DNA of 64,000 nt from DAHVFK01 sp963755395 (GCA_963755395.1 CAVWJJ010000001.1:434001-498000), one strand, 5' to 3'. Shown: positions 30,764 to 40,440, numbered from the stretch's first letter. Translations and numbers: made by a program. The notes: a model not told the origin generated them from the sequence alone.

Positions 30764-32482
30764 GTGCGCGACGGCGAGCGCATTGGCCTGATCGGCAGGA
30801 ACGGCAGCGGCAAGTCGTCGCTCCTCGCGGTGATCGCCGGGCGCGCGCAGCTGGACGGCGGCGAGCTGCGCCGGCGCGACGGCCTGCGCGTGTCCCTGGT
30901 CGAGCAGGAGCCGGAGCTTCCGCCCGCGGCGAGCCTGCGCGAGAGCCTAGCCGCGCGCGGCGCGCTGGCGGCGATCCGCGACGAGCGCGCGCGCTGGCGC
31001 GCCGAGGCGCGCCTGACCGAGTACCTGCAGCGCTTCGGTGCCGACGGAGCGCTCGCCCCCGGCGAGGCCTCGGGCGGCGAGAAGAAGCGCGCCGCGCTCG
31101 CGCTCGCGTTCGCGCTCGAGCCCGACCTGATCCTGCTCGACGAGCCGACCAACCACCTCGACGTCGACGGCATCGCGCTGCTCGAGCAGGCGCTGGCCAG
31201 GGGCCCCGCTGCGATCGTGGTCACCCACGACCGCTGGTTCCTCGACCGCTTCGCGACCCGCATCGTCGAGCTCGATCGCGGCGTGCTGCGCTCCTACGCG
31301 GGCAATTTCTCCGACTACGCGCGCCTGAAGGCGGGCGAGATCGCCGCCGAGGAGGTCTCCAACCGCAAGTTCGACAAATTCTGGCGCGAGGAGGAAGCCT
31401 GGATCAGAAAGGGCGTCGAGGCGCGCCGCACGCGCAACGAAGGCCGGGTGCGCCGACTCGAGCGTCTGCGCCGCGAGCGCGCCGCGCGGCGCGAGCGCCT
31501 GGGCGAGGTCAGGCTCTCGATCGACGCCGGCGGGCGCAGCGGCAAGCTGGTGGCCGAGCTCGAGCGCGTCTCGAAGCGCTTCGGCGCGCGCGAGATCGTG
31601 CGCGAGCTGTCGCTGGTCATCCGTAGAGGCGACCGGATCGGCCTGATCGGCGCCAACGGCGCGGGCAAAACCACCCTGATCCGGATCATTCTCGGCGCGC
31701 TGGCGCCGGACGCGGGCACGGTGCGCCTCGGCGCCAACGTGTTGCCGGCCTACTTCGACCAGATGCGCGAGCAGCTCGACCCGGACAAGACGGTGGCCGA
31801 GACCGTGAGCCCGGGCTCGGACTGGGTCGAGGCCGGCGGCGCGAAGAAGCACGTACTGTCCTACCTGGCCGAGTTTCTGTTCCCGCCGCGGCGCGCAAGC
31901 GCGCCGGTACGCATGCTCTCGGGCGGCGAGCGCAACCGCCTGCTGCTCGCGCGCCTGTTCGCGCGGCCGGCGAACGTGCTGGTGCTGGACGAGCCCACCA
32001 ACGACCTCGACCTCGAGTCGCTCGAGCTGCTCGAGGCGGCGCTGCAGGACTACTCCGGAACGCTGCTGCTGGTGAGCCACGACCGCGCCTTCCTCGACAA
32101 CGTCGTCACCCAGACCCTCGCGGCCGAGGGCGACGGCGCCTGGCGTGAATACGTCGGCGGCTACAGCGACTGGCTGCGCCAGCGCCCGCAAGCGCTGCCG
32201 ACAAATGAAGCACCTCGCGCTCCCGTGCGCGCAGCCCGGAGCAAGGCAAAACTCTCCTATAAAGAGGCGCGCGAGCTCGAGCGACTGCCGGTCGAGCTCG
32301 AGGCGCTGGAGGCCGAGCAGCGCGCGCTCGCGGCAAAGATGGGCGCCGCCGAGTACTACCGCCGGGCGCCCGAGGCGATGCGCGCCGACCAGGACCGCGC
32401 CGCGCAGATCGAGGCGCTGATCCACGCCGGGCTCGAGCGCTGGGAGGCGCTCGAGGCGAAGGCGAAAGCGGCCGCGTCCTAG
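30764..32482 (+). CDS. ABC-F family ATPase, Uup-like
   Basis: A soluble ABC-F protein, about 572 residues from the GTG at 30764, with two nucleotide-binding domains. First NBD: Walker A GRNGSGKSSLL, signature SGGEKKRAALA, Walker B LILLDEPTNHLD. Second NBD: Walker A GANGAGKTTLI, signature LSGGERNRLLL, Walker B VLVLDEPTNDLD. A charged C-terminal region follows. Uup-type proteins act on ribosomes or branched DNA. Homology starts earlier, at about 30692 (TILSLVDAQLAYGLLPLLDGASLSV), but no standard start codon exists there, so either a rare start or a base error is involved. Confidence 0.88.
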   Translation: MRDGERIGLIGRNGSGKSSLLAVIAGRAQLDGGELRRRDGLRVSLVEQEPELPPAASLRESLAARGALAAIRDERARWRAEARLTEYLQRFGADGALAPGEASGGEKKRAALALAFALEPDLILLDEPTNHLDVDGIALLEQALARGPAAIVVTHDRWFLDRFATRIVELDRGVLRSYAGNFSDYARLKAGEIAAEEVSNRKFDKFWREEEAWIRKGVEARRTRNEGRVRRLERLRRERAARRERLGEVRLSIDAGGRSGKLVAELERVSKRFGAREIVRELSLVIRRGDRIGLIGANGAGKTTLIRIILGALAPDAGTVRLGANVLPAYFDQMREQLDPDKTVAETVSPGSDWVEAGGAKKHVLSYLAEFLFPPRRASAPVRMLSGGERNRLLLARLFARPANVLVLDEPTNDLDLESLELLEAALQDYSGTLLLVSHDRAFLDNVVTQTLAAEGDGAWREYVGGYSDWLRQRPQALPTNEAPRAPVRAARSKAKLSYKEARELERLPVELEALEAEQRALAAKMGAAEYYRRAPEAMRADQDRAAQIEALIHAGLERWEALEAKAKAAAS

Positions 32483-32853
32483 CGGCCGAGCATTCGATCC
32501 AGCTCGCCGCGCACCATCAGCCGCTCGAGGTCGTCCGCGCCGCCCACCAGCACGCCGCGCACGAACACCATCGGGAAGGTCGGCCAGCCGGTCCACATCT
32601 TGAGCGCGTTGCGCCGCCGCCAGCCCGAGAGGTAACTGCCGTGGCCGATGTACTTGTAGTCGAGCTTGGCCTGGTCGAGCAGCCGGCGCGCCTTCTTCGG
32701 GAACGGGTTCTGCGCCATGCCGACCACGACGATGTCGTTCGCGGCCATCGCCTCGATCACCTCGCGCACGAAATCGGCGTGGTGCGCGGCGACCTTGTCG
32801 CGCACCGCGGGGTGGATCTGCGCTTCGTCCAGGATGCTGCGGCTCATGCGCAC
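32479..32853 (-). CDS. Glutaredoxin-like protein lacking active-site cysteine
   Basis: A 124-residue thioredoxin-fold protein resembling glutaredoxins: VVVGMAQNPFPKKARRLLDQA, then the binding-loop WTGWPTFPMVFVRGVLVGGADDLERLM with the cis-proline (TFP) and the Gly-Gly-x-Asp glutathione-binding motif. The position of the CGFS/CPYC active site is QNPF, with no cysteine, so thiol redox chemistry is unlikely. The fold may instead bind glutathione or an iron-sulfur cluster partner. Convergent with, and overlapping by four bases, the ABC-F gene. Confidence 0.72.
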   Translation of the reverse strand: MRMSRSILDEAQIHPAVRDKVAAHHADFVREVIEAMAANDIVVVGMAQNPFPKKARRLLDQAKLDYKYIGHGSYLSGWRRRNALKMWTGWPTFPMVFVRGVLVGGADDLERLMVRGELDRMLGR

Positions 32854-32891
32854 TAGTCTAGAATGTTTGACCCACCAAAAGCGAGACTTTC

Positions 32892-33248
32892 ATGGCAACC
32901 ACCACTACCGCAAGCGGACTGAAGATCGAGGAGGTCGTCGAGGGCAGCGGCGCGGCCGCCGCCGCCGGCCAGCACGTCAGCGTGCACTACACCGGCTGGC
33001 TCACCGACGGCGTGATCAAGGGCCGCAAGTTCGACTCGAGCAAGGACCGCGGCGATCCGTTCGACTTCCCGCTCGGCGCCGGCCATGTGATCAAGGGCTG
33101 GGACGAGGGCGTGCAGGGCATGAAGGTCGGCGGCACGCGCCTGCTCACCATTCCGCCCGCGCTCGGCTACGGCGCGCGCGGCGCCGGCGGCGTCATTCCG
33201 CCCAACGCCACGCTGCTGTTCGAGGTCGAGCTGCTGAAAGTAGGCTGA
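32892..33248 (+). CDS. FKBP-type peptidyl-prolyl cis-trans isomerase
   Basis: A single-domain, 118-residue FKBP without a signal peptide. The core AAAGQHVSVHYTGWLTDGVIKGRKFDSS, PFDFPLGAGHVIKGWDEGVQGMKVGG and LGYGARGAGGVIPPNATLLFEVELL contains the Tyr, Asp, Phe, Trp and Tyr that line the active site. It speeds proline isomerisation in protein folding. Just downstream is the S41 protease with a 15-base gap, likely the same transcript. Confidence 0.94.
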   Translation: MATTTTASGLKIEEVVEGSGAAAAAGQHVSVHYTGWLTDGVIKGRKFDSSKDRGDPFDFPLGAGHVIKGWDEGVQGMKVGGTRLLTIPPALGYGARGAGGVIPPNATLLFEVELLKVG

Positions 33249-33262
33249 CAAGGGCCAGGCCG

Positions 33263-34504
33263 ATGCGGCAAGAGCGCGTCAACCCGCGGGCGACGTACCA
33301 GTTCACCCTGGGGGCGCTGATCGGCCTGATCCTGTTCGCGATGACGGGCGGCGTGATCTTCGAGCGCCAGGTGCTTGCGAACTTCGACCCGGCCGGCAAC
33401 GCGCGGCTCGATCTCAGGCTCATCGCGAAGGCCGACGGCCTGATCGAGGAGCATTACGTCGACCGCAGCGCCGTGCGGCCGCAGCAGCTGACCTACGCCG
33501 CGATCAGCGGCATGGTCGACTCGCTGGGGGACACCGGTCACAGCGCGTTTCTCACGCCCGCGATGGTGCGCAGCGACAAGCAGCAGCTGCAGGGGCACTT
33601 TCCCGGCATCGGCGCCGAGGTGCGCATGCGCGACAAGCGGGTGGTGATCGTGGCGCCGCTCGACGGCTCGCCGGCGCAGAAGGCCGGGCTGCGCCCCGGC
33701 GACGTGATCTTCAAGGTCGACGGGCGCGACACTGCCGGCGAGACGCTGGAACAGGTCGTCGCCCGCATCCGCGGGCCGGCCGGGACCAAGGTAACGCTAT
33801 CGGTGCTCGATCCGGGCAGCGAACGCACGCGCAGCGTCGAGCTGGTGCGCGCGGTGATCCATCCGCGGCTGGTCAGCTGGCATCTCGTGCCGGGCACGCG
33901 GATCGCCGACCTGCGCATCGCCGCTTTCAGCGCGGGCACGGCGGAAGGCCTGCGCCGGGCGATCGCCGAGTTGCGCGCCGCGGGCGCGAATGCGGTGGTG
34001 CTCGACTTGCGCGACAACCCCGGCGGGCTGCTCGAGCAGGCGGTGGCGGTAGCGAGCCAGTTCCTGAGCGGCGGCAACGTGCTGCTCGAGAAGGACTCCC
34101 GCGGCAAGCTGCAGCCGGTGCCGGTCGAGGCGGAGAAGAGCCGGCTGCAGCTTCCCATGGCGGTGCTGACAAACGGCGGAACCGCGAGCGCGGCGGAGAT
34201 CGTCTCCGGCGCGCTGCAGGACGCGAGACGCGCGCTCGTCGTCGGCCAGAAGAGCTTCGGCACCGGCACGGTGCTCGAGCAGTTCGGCCTGCCCGACGGA
34301 TCGGCGTTGATGCTGGCGGTGCGCGAGTGGCTCACGCCCGGCGGACACACCATCTGGCACCAGGGCATCGAACCGAACGTGATGGTGGCGCTCGCCGCCG
34401 GCGCGGCGCCGGTCTTCCCCGAGGCCCTCGCGTCGCTCAGCCCGGCGCAGCTCGCGGCGAGCCGCGACGCGCAGCTGCTCAAGGCGCTCGCGCTGCTGCG
34501 CTAG
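33263..34504 (+). CDS. S41 family C-terminal processing peptidase
   Basis: A 413-residue periplasmic carboxy-terminal protease of the CtpA/Prc type. It has an N-terminal membrane anchor (FTLGALIGLILFAMTGGVIF), a PDZ domain (GIGAEVRMRDKRVVIV, KAGLRPGDVIFKVDG) and the S41 catalytic core with Ser in VLTNGGTASAAEIVSGAL and Lys in ALVVGQKSFGTGTV. Such proteases trim or degrade envelope proteins from the C-terminus. The start at ATG 33263 follows the FKBP stop closely. Confidence 0.93.
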   Translation: MRQERVNPRATYQFTLGALIGLILFAMTGGVIFERQVLANFDPAGNARLDLRLIAKADGLIEEHYVDRSAVRPQQLTYAAISGMVDSLGDTGHSAFLTPAMVRSDKQQLQGHFPGIGAEVRMRDKRVVIVAPLDGSPAQKAGLRPGDVIFKVDGRDTAGETLEQVVARIRGPAGTKVTLSVLDPGSERTRSVELVRAVIHPRLVSWHLVPGTRIADLRIAAFSAGTAEGLRRAIAELRAAGANAVVLDLRDNPGGLLEQAVAVASQFLSGGNVLLEKDSRGKLQPVPVEAEKSRLQLPMAVLTNGGTASAAEIVSGALQDARRALVVGQKSFGTGTVLEQFGLPDGSALMLAVREWLTPGGHTIWHQGIEPNVMVALAAGAAPVFPEALASLSPAQLAASRDAQLLKALALLR

Positions 34505-34529
34505 CGCACCTCGGCTCGCGGAATTTCGT

Positions 34530-35318
34530 TCACGCGACTTTCTTCGCCCGCTCGCCGAGCAGCCCGGCGTCGAGCAGCGCGCGGCGCACGCGCTCGACCT
34601 CCGCGGGCGGCAGCTTCGCGAGCGGCGGGCGCACGGTGGCGCGCGGCAGCTTGCCCAGCAGCACCAGCGCTTCCTTCATGCGGTTGTGCATGTCGACCCA
34701 GGGCTCGCTGTAGAACACCTCCGCGGTGGGCCAGATGCGGTCGTTGATGCGCCGCGCGGCGGCGAGGTCGTTCGCCTGCACCGCGCGCCAGAGCTGCGCC
34801 TGGAGATCGGCGATCACCGCGCCGCTGCCCGAGAGCAGCCCGGCGCAGCCAAGCACCAGCGAGCTCAGCAGCCAGGCGCTGTGGGTGGTGAGCACGTTGA
34901 CCGCCGGGCTCCTCGACTGCAGCAGGCGGATGTGGCGCTCGTGCAGCTGCGGGTTGGAGCACCAGTCCTTGATCGCGCGCACGCTCGGCACCGCATCCAG
35001 GATCTTCAGCAGCGTCGTGAGCGGATAGCCCTGCCCGCCGGCGAGCGGGTACTGGAACAGGATCAGCGGCAGGTCGCTGGCGTCGGCGATGCGGCGAAAA
35101 TGATCGAGCGCCATCTCCGGCCGCTGGCCGAAAGTGAACACGCCCGAGGGGAACACCAGCAGCGCCGAGGCGCCGCCGTCGTGCGCCATCCTCGCGATGC
35201 GCGCTGCCTCGAGCGCGTTCTCGGCGTACACGCCGTTGACCACCGGCACGCGCGCGCCGACCTCGTCCAGCGTGATCGCGAGCACGCGCCGCTGCTCCTC
35301 GAAGCTGCACGACGCCAC
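34530..35318 (-). pseudogene. Dihydrodipicolinate synthase family lyase, 5' truncated
   Basis: Class I aldolase of the DapA/N-acetylneuraminate lyase family. The visible region includes VPVVNGVYAENALEAARIARMAHDGGASALLV, LILFQYPLAGGQGYPLTTLLKIL and the Schiff-base lysine segment VRAIKDWCSN. The frame begins SEVASCSFEEQRR, which corresponds to residues some 40-50 into the family, so the first part, including the usual GTTGE loop, is missing. The loss lies exactly at the contig junction near 35,320-35,348. Confidence 0.85.
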
Positions 35319-35348
35319 CTCCGAGGCATGCGCGCGAACTCAAGCAGA
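35319..35348. other. Junction of two genomes (probable assembly chimera)
   Basis: On the left an aldolase gene on the minus strand breaks off inside its conserved N-terminal part. On the right a complete gene on the plus strand starts at 35349 (ATGTCACAG). Gene style and composition also differ on both sides. No repeat, integrase or transposase is present that would explain a biological fusion. Confidence 0.75.
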
Positions 35349-35797
35349 ATGTCACAGCCAAATTCTGGAGATGCTGGCCGCAGGCAAGATCACCACCGAG
35401 GAGGCCGAACGGCTGCTCGGCCGCGATTGAACCGGAGCCGGCCGCGGCCGAGTTCACGGGCCGCACCAGCAACGGCGCCCCCGTGAAGACTCGCGCCAAG
35501 TACCTGCGCGTCCTGGTGGAGGCGGACGAAACCATGACCGGCATGAAAGGCCAGACCACCGTGAACGTGCGCGTGCCCATGCAGTTGTTGCGCGCCGGGG
35601 TGCGCCTGGCAAGCCTGATCCCGGCGCAGGCTCATGAGCACTTGGACGAGGCGCTGAATCGTCATGGCGTGCCGCTGACGCTATCGCAGATCAAGCCGGA
35701 GAATCTTGAGGAGCTGATCGACCACCTCGAAGACCTGACGGTGGATGTCGACGGCAAAGAAGGAAATGCCACCAAGGTGCGCGTGTTCTGTGAATAG
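35349..35797 (+). pseudogene. SHOCT-like domain protein, two single-base insertions
   Basis: A small protein of the SHOCT-like/DUF type: short N-terminal helix motif (ILEMLAAGKITTEEAERLL), an acidic linker (AAIEPEPAAAEFTGR), and a C-terminal domain KTRAKYLRVLVEAD through KVRVFCE. Reading requires removal of one base near 35360 (MSQ-QILEM) and one near 35422 (ERLLAAIEPEP). After this the span becomes 447 bases and divisible by three, a good internal check. Function unknown; typical relatives in Acidobacteria are uncharacterised. Confidence 0.65.
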
Positions 35798-35806
35798 CGA
35801 ACGCGT

Positions 35807-36556
35807 CTATCCTGGCGATGGCGTTGGCGCCGGGGCTGTTTGCGGGTGCGGCGGTGGCGCGGGCGCGCGGGCCGGCGGTTGCAGCACGAATCCCTTGCGC
35901 ACCAGCGCAAATCCCTCTTGCGGCAACTCGGCCTGCAGAAGCTGGTTTTCAAGGCCGGAGAATAGCTCGGTCTCTGCGCCCGCGATGGTGGCCACCAGGT
36001 GATGCACCACGACCGTCTTCCCGTTCAGCGTGCCCTGCATGTCGGCGTACGTCGCAAGCTCGACCGGCATCACTGAGCCCTTCTCTTTGGGGATGATGGC
36101 CCACAGATCGCGGCTGTTCTGCTCAATTGCCAGCGTGAGCAGTGTTTCCAGCGCGCCGGCATCGAAATCGGGGAGAAACACCGCGCCCGCGTGGTCGGGC
36201 AAGTCTGTCGTGGTGCTGCGGCCGCTTGCTGAAATGTTGAGAAGAAGTTTACCCGCGTCCGGCTTGGCCACCGCGGTGACCGCCGAGCCGTTTACCGTTG
36301 CGCTCAGCGAGACGTGGCGCAGGTGGTTGGCGGGCGTAAGTCTCTCGTCCTTTGAGAGCGCATAATCCAGACCCTGCATGGCCACGCGGACCAGCGACGT
36401 GGAGGTGTAACCCTGCGGCGTGGCGATGAACCTGTAGCTGGCCGTGCCCACCGGATGGCCGTGCTGCGCGATTTCAAAGCTGGCGGACTGGCCACGCGCG
36501 GCCGGCGAAAGAACAACGGCGAAGAGCACTGCGAATAGAACGGACCGAAGGCGCAC
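35807..36556 (-). CDS. Secreted protein, DUF3108-like
   Basis: A 249-residue protein with a signal peptide (MRLRSVLFAVLFAVVLSPAARG). The mature part (FEIAQHGHPVGTASYRFIATPQGYTSTSLVRV) resembles the beta-rich DUF3108-type envelope proteins, and it ends in a proline/alanine-rich tail (PPARAPAPPPHPQTAPAPTPSPG). No enzymatic motif is visible. Function unknown, possibly a periplasmic lipid-binding beta-jellyroll. It faces the SHOCT-like gene. Confidence 0.6.
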   Translation of the reverse strand: MRLRSVLFAVLFAVVLSPAARGQSASFEIAQHGHPVGTASYRFIATPQGYTSTSLVRVAMQGLDYALSKDERLTPANHLRHVSLSATVNGSAVTAVAKPDAGKLLLNISASGRSTTTDLPDHAGAVFLPDFDAGALETLLTLAIEQNSRDLWAIIPKEKGSVMPVELATYADMQGTLNGKTVVVHHLVATIAGAETELFSGLENQLLQAELPQEGFALVRKGFVLQPPARAPAPPPHPQTAPAPTPSPG

Positions 36557-36730
36557 GGTTTCTTTCTCTCCCAGTGGTTAGACGGAAAACGCGGCAAAGG
36601 GACGCATTGGCCGGCAGGTGAGGCAGCCAAGGAACACGGCCGGTGATGGGCCTGGTTCCCTGGTCGCGCTCCCTGTCTTATATCATTGCCGCATACACTC
36701 CTAATCTCATCCCGGAGCATCGATCGCAGG

Positions 36731-38230
36731 ATGACCATTACCCCCGACCGTAGCGGCGAAACCACCTCCCAACTGCGCAAGACCATGGGCTTCTGGGATG
36801 TGCTGCTGTTCAACATCGCCACCGTGCTGGGGCCGCGCTGGATTGCCGCGGCGGGCCACAACGGGACCTCGTCGATCAGCCTGTGGGTGCTGGCGGCGGT
36901 GTTCTTCTTCGTGCCCGGCGCGCTGGTCATCAACGAGCTTTCGTCGCGCTTTCCCGAGGAGGGCGGGCTTTACGTCTGGGCGCGCGAGGCCTTCGGGCCG
37001 TTCCACGGCTTCATTGCCGGCTGGACCTACTGGATCTACACCGTCTTCTATTTTCCCGGGCCTGCTGCTGGCCAGCGCGTCGATGTCGCGCGTACATGCT
37101 GGGCGGGCACGGCGCGGCGCTGGCGGAGAACCGCGCGTTCCTGATCTGGGTCTCGCTGGCGCTGCTGCTGGTGGCCGTGGTGCTGAACATCATCGGGCTC
37201 AACATCGGCAAATGGCTGCAGAACGCGGGCGGCGTGGGCACCTATGTGCCGCTGCTGATCCTGGCGGGCGTGGCCGCGGTGGTGTGCTTGCGTCACGGCT
37301 CGGCCACGCATTTCACGCTGCACAACATGCTGCCCACGTGGAACTGGGACACGGTGAATTTCTGGTCGCAGATTGCCTTTGCCTTTACCGGGCTGGAACT
37401 GGTTTCGGCCATGAGCGAAGAGGTGCGCGATCCGCGCCGCACGCTGCCGCGCGCGGTCTTCGGCGCGGGCGCGCTCATCGCGCTGATGTACATCGCCGGA
37501 ACATTTGCGGTACTGGCGCTGGTGCCGGCCGGCCAGATCGATCCGCAGAGCGGCGTGTTTCACGCCATCACCGTGGGCTCGGTGGCGCTGAAGCATCGGC
37601 GTTCTGGGCGTGCATTGCGGCGGTGCTGGTAACGGCGGGCAATGCGGGCGGCGTGGGCTCGACCGTGGCGGGCATTGCGCGCGTGCCCTTTCGTGGTGGG
37701 CATCGACCGCTATCTGCCCGCGGCCTTCGGCAAGATTCATCCCAAGTGGAAGACGCCGTAGGTCTCGATCCTGGTGCAGGCGGTGCTCTCGGGCGCGATT
37801 CTGCTGCTGAGCCAGATCAACGAGACTACGCGCGGCGGCCTATCAGTTCCTCATCGACGCGGCCATCATTCTCTACTTCATTCCGTTCCTGTACATGTTT
37901 GCGGCGGTCATCAAGCTGGCGCGGCGCAAAGACCGCAAGGAGAACCCGCACGCAGTGCTGGTGCCGGGCGGGAAGGCGGGCGTGTGGATCTGCGGCGGGC
38001 TGGGATTTCTGGTGGTGCTGATTGGGATTGTGGTTTCGCTGGTGCCGCCGGGCGACTCGTCCAGCAAGCTGGGATTTGAACTCAAGCTGGTGGGGGGCAC
38101 GGTGGCATCGATCCTGCTGGGCCTTATTCTGTACTGGCGCGGAGCAAGGACAAAGCGGAGCGAAAGCGGAGCCGGTCAACCGATTTCTGCCCGCCCACGC
38201 GAGTTGGTGTCTCAGAAATATGTTGCCTAA
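36731..38230 (+). pseudogene. APC-family amino-acid permease, broken frame
   Basis: An amino acid-polyamine-organocation permease with about 12 membrane spans. Recognisable parts: MGFWDVLLFNIATVLGPRWIAAAG, NELSSRFPEEGGLYVWAREAFGPFHGFIAGWTYWIY, FTGLELVSAMSEEVRDPRRTLPRA and YKFLIDAAIILYFIPFLYMFAA-like end part. Frameshifts lie near 37060, 37600, 37690 and 37840, and an in-frame TAG at 37759 replaces the Tyr of KTPYVSIL. With a full-length end, errors are the likely cause. Substrate unknown. Confidence 0.75.
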
Positions 38231-38340
38231 ATCGGCTACGCCAAAAGCAGGTCCTTCGACTCCGGTTGCCGCAAAACTGGCAACCTTCGCTCAGGATGAC
38301 TGCTTGATTGTCATGCGAACTTCACATTCAGGAGATTAGT
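38224..38340. repeat. Dispersed intergenic repeat, copy 1
   Basis: A noncoding stretch after the permease that closely resembles 48305-48421: both hold GCCAAAAGCAGGTCCTTCGA, then a C-rich piece, AGGATGAC and a GCGAACTT box. The copies differ by small indels and substitutions. Two copies 10 kb apart in intergenic DNA show a dispersed element of unknown role, typical of the right-hand genome only. Confidence 0.8.
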
Positions 38341-38345
38341 TACCG

Positions 38346-39629
38346 ATGATTTTGGCTCTGCTACTTACCCCGCATCTGCCTGTGCCCTCAGGCCCGCTTG
38401 CTCACTGGCAGGTGGCGGCGGCCTACCTTGTCTTCGCGGTCAGCTATCTGGTCTTCGCGCTGGGCAAGTTTCCCGGGATGAAGATCGACCGCCCGGGCAT
38501 GGCGATCATCGGCGCGGTGCTCATGGTGGCCTTCGGCGTCGTCAGCGCCGAGCAGGCGCTGCGCTCCATCGACTTCGCCACAATCGTGCTGCTCTTCTCG
38601 ATGATGCTGATGGTCGGCTACCTGCGCCTGGCCGGATTTTTCGACTGGATCACCGAGCAGATCGTCGACGCGGCTTAAGCCCCGTCACCTGCTGCCCGCG
38701 GTCATTTATCACCGGCGTTCTTGTCCGCATTTTTTGTCAACGACATCATCTGCCTGGTGATGGTGCCGTTTGTGCTCACCGCCGCGCGGCAGCATGGGCC
38801 TCAAGCCGCTGCCGTATCTGCTGGCGGTGGCGACGGCGTCGAACATCGGCAGCGTCGCCACCATCACCGGCAATCCGCAGAACATGCTGATCGGGTCGTT
38901 TTCGGGGCTCGGCTACCGCTACTTTCCTGCTGCATCTGGGGCCGGTGGCCTTGGTCGGACTGTTGCTCGACTGGCTGCTCATCCGCTGGTCTGTCGGCCG
39001 GAAGCGCGTCGCCGGCAGACAGCGAAGCGTCTCCGCTGCCAGCCGGTGCCCGATTGACCGTCGCGCGAGCCTGCGCAAGCCGGCCATCGTTATCGTGCTG
39101 GTGCTGGCGGGCTTTCTTGGCGGCGTTCCGCCGGCCATGATGGCCGCCATCGGCGCGGCGCTCATGCTGATCACGCGCACGCGCGAGCCGCGCCAGGTCT
39201 ACGACAAGTGGACTGGGGGCTGCTGGTCTTCTTCGTGGGTCTGTTTCTCATCGTGGGCGGAGCGAGAACGCGCCGGGCTCGACCGCGATCTGTTCGCGCA
39301 TGGCCGCAGCGCTTGAACCTGCAGAACGCCGGCATCTTTACCGCTGTCACCGCGCTGTTTTCGAATATGGTCAGCAACGTGCCGGCCGTCATGCTGCTCA
39401 AATCGCTGGTGCCGTCGTTCCACAATCCGCACACCGGCTGGATGGTGCTGGCCATGGCCAGCACGCTGGCCGGCAACCTGACCATCACCGGCTCGGTGGC
39501 CAACATCATCGTGGTGGAGCGCGCGCGCGACGAAGTCCACATCGGCTTCTGGGATTATTCCGCGTCGGCATCCCGGTCACGCTCCTTACGCTGGCCGTGG
39601 GATGGGCCTGGTTGACGTGGCTTCCGTGA
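38346..39629 (+). pseudogene. ArsB/SLC13-type anion permease, frameshifted
   Basis: A 12-span permease resembling the ArsB/NhaD or SLC13 group. Segments: FPGMKIDRPGMAIIGAVLMVAFGVVSAEQALRSIDFATIVLLFSMMLMVGYL, FVNDIICLVMVPFVLTA, then NIGSVATITGNPQNMLIGSFSG (the family's TPIGNPQN-like hairpin) and NMVSNVPAVMLLK with SVANIIVVERARDE. At least four frameshifts between 38680 and 39560. The substrate may be an organic anion, arsenite or Na+; it cannot be told from the sequence. Confidence 0.72.
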
Positions 39630-39935
39630 TGGGCGCAGCTTGTCCGGGATCGCTCTTTGCGTTTTCGCCCGGTATTTATGTATCGTCTCTGTATTGGCAG
39701 AAGGGTTTCCCGTGCTCCGGGTACAGGTTCGTCCAGGCAGTGCATTCCGTCTTAGAATAGTCCCGTAGCATATTCCGGCGGTCCGGGGAAGCAAATTGCC
39801 CGCAGTTGCGGATACCGTCGATTGGAGCTGCCGTCCCCGGCCGGCCGCTGATTGGATTTTTCGGGCTCTGCCATGGGCATTGCCTTGGCCACTCCCTCGT
39901 CCCACCGGACAGAAAAGGAATTTACTTTGAGCGCA

Positions 39936-40440
39936 ATGTGGAAACCCACCCAGACCGGATCAATCAGCCCGAACCCCAACCCCGAACCGCCGCGGCCCTC
40001 TACTCCGGCTCCGCGATAGAACCCGCCCGCCCGCGCCGCCGCAGCTTCCACCAGCAGCGCGAGCAGGCCACCATCGGCAAGGGCCTGTTCATCAAGGGCG
40101 AGATCTCCGGTTCCGAGTCGCTGTTCATCGACGGCAAGGTCGAGGGCAGCATCAACCTCCCCGGCAACCGCGTGACCGTGGGCCGCAACGGCCAGGTGGC
40201 GGCCAACATCACTGCCCGCGAAATCGTGATCCTGGGCAAGATCGCGGCAACGTCTCGGCGACCGATCGCGTGGACATTCGCGCCGAGGGCGCGCTGACCG
40301 GCGACGTGGCGGCGGCGCGCATCAGCATTGAGGACGGCGCATTCTTCAAGGGCGGCATCGACATCAAGAAGCCGGATGCCAAAGGCGGAACGGCGCCACG
40401 CGCCGTGCCAGCGACTCGCCAAGCGTCGGCTCAAGGCTGG
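39936..40440 (+). pseudogene. Bactofilin (polymer-forming cytoskeletal protein), frameshifted
   Basis: The core ATIGKGLFIKGEISGSESLFIDGKVEGSINLPGNRVTVGRNGQVAANITAREIVILGKI is a right-handed beta-helix repeat of the bactofilin (DUF583) family, followed by VDIRAEGALTGDVAAARISIEDGAFFKGGIDI. The first residues probably are MWKPTQTGSISPNPNPEPPR from ATG 39936, with frame changes near 40015 and 40250. Bactofilins self-assemble into filaments shaping cells. It converges tail-to-tail with murJ, a plausible cell-wall neighbour. Confidence 0.8.

Noticed and set aside
35300..35360. Horizontal transfer boundary with a mobile element
   Set aside because: No transposase, integrase, inverted repeat or tRNA end is present; the truncated gene and change of genome style fit a misassembly.
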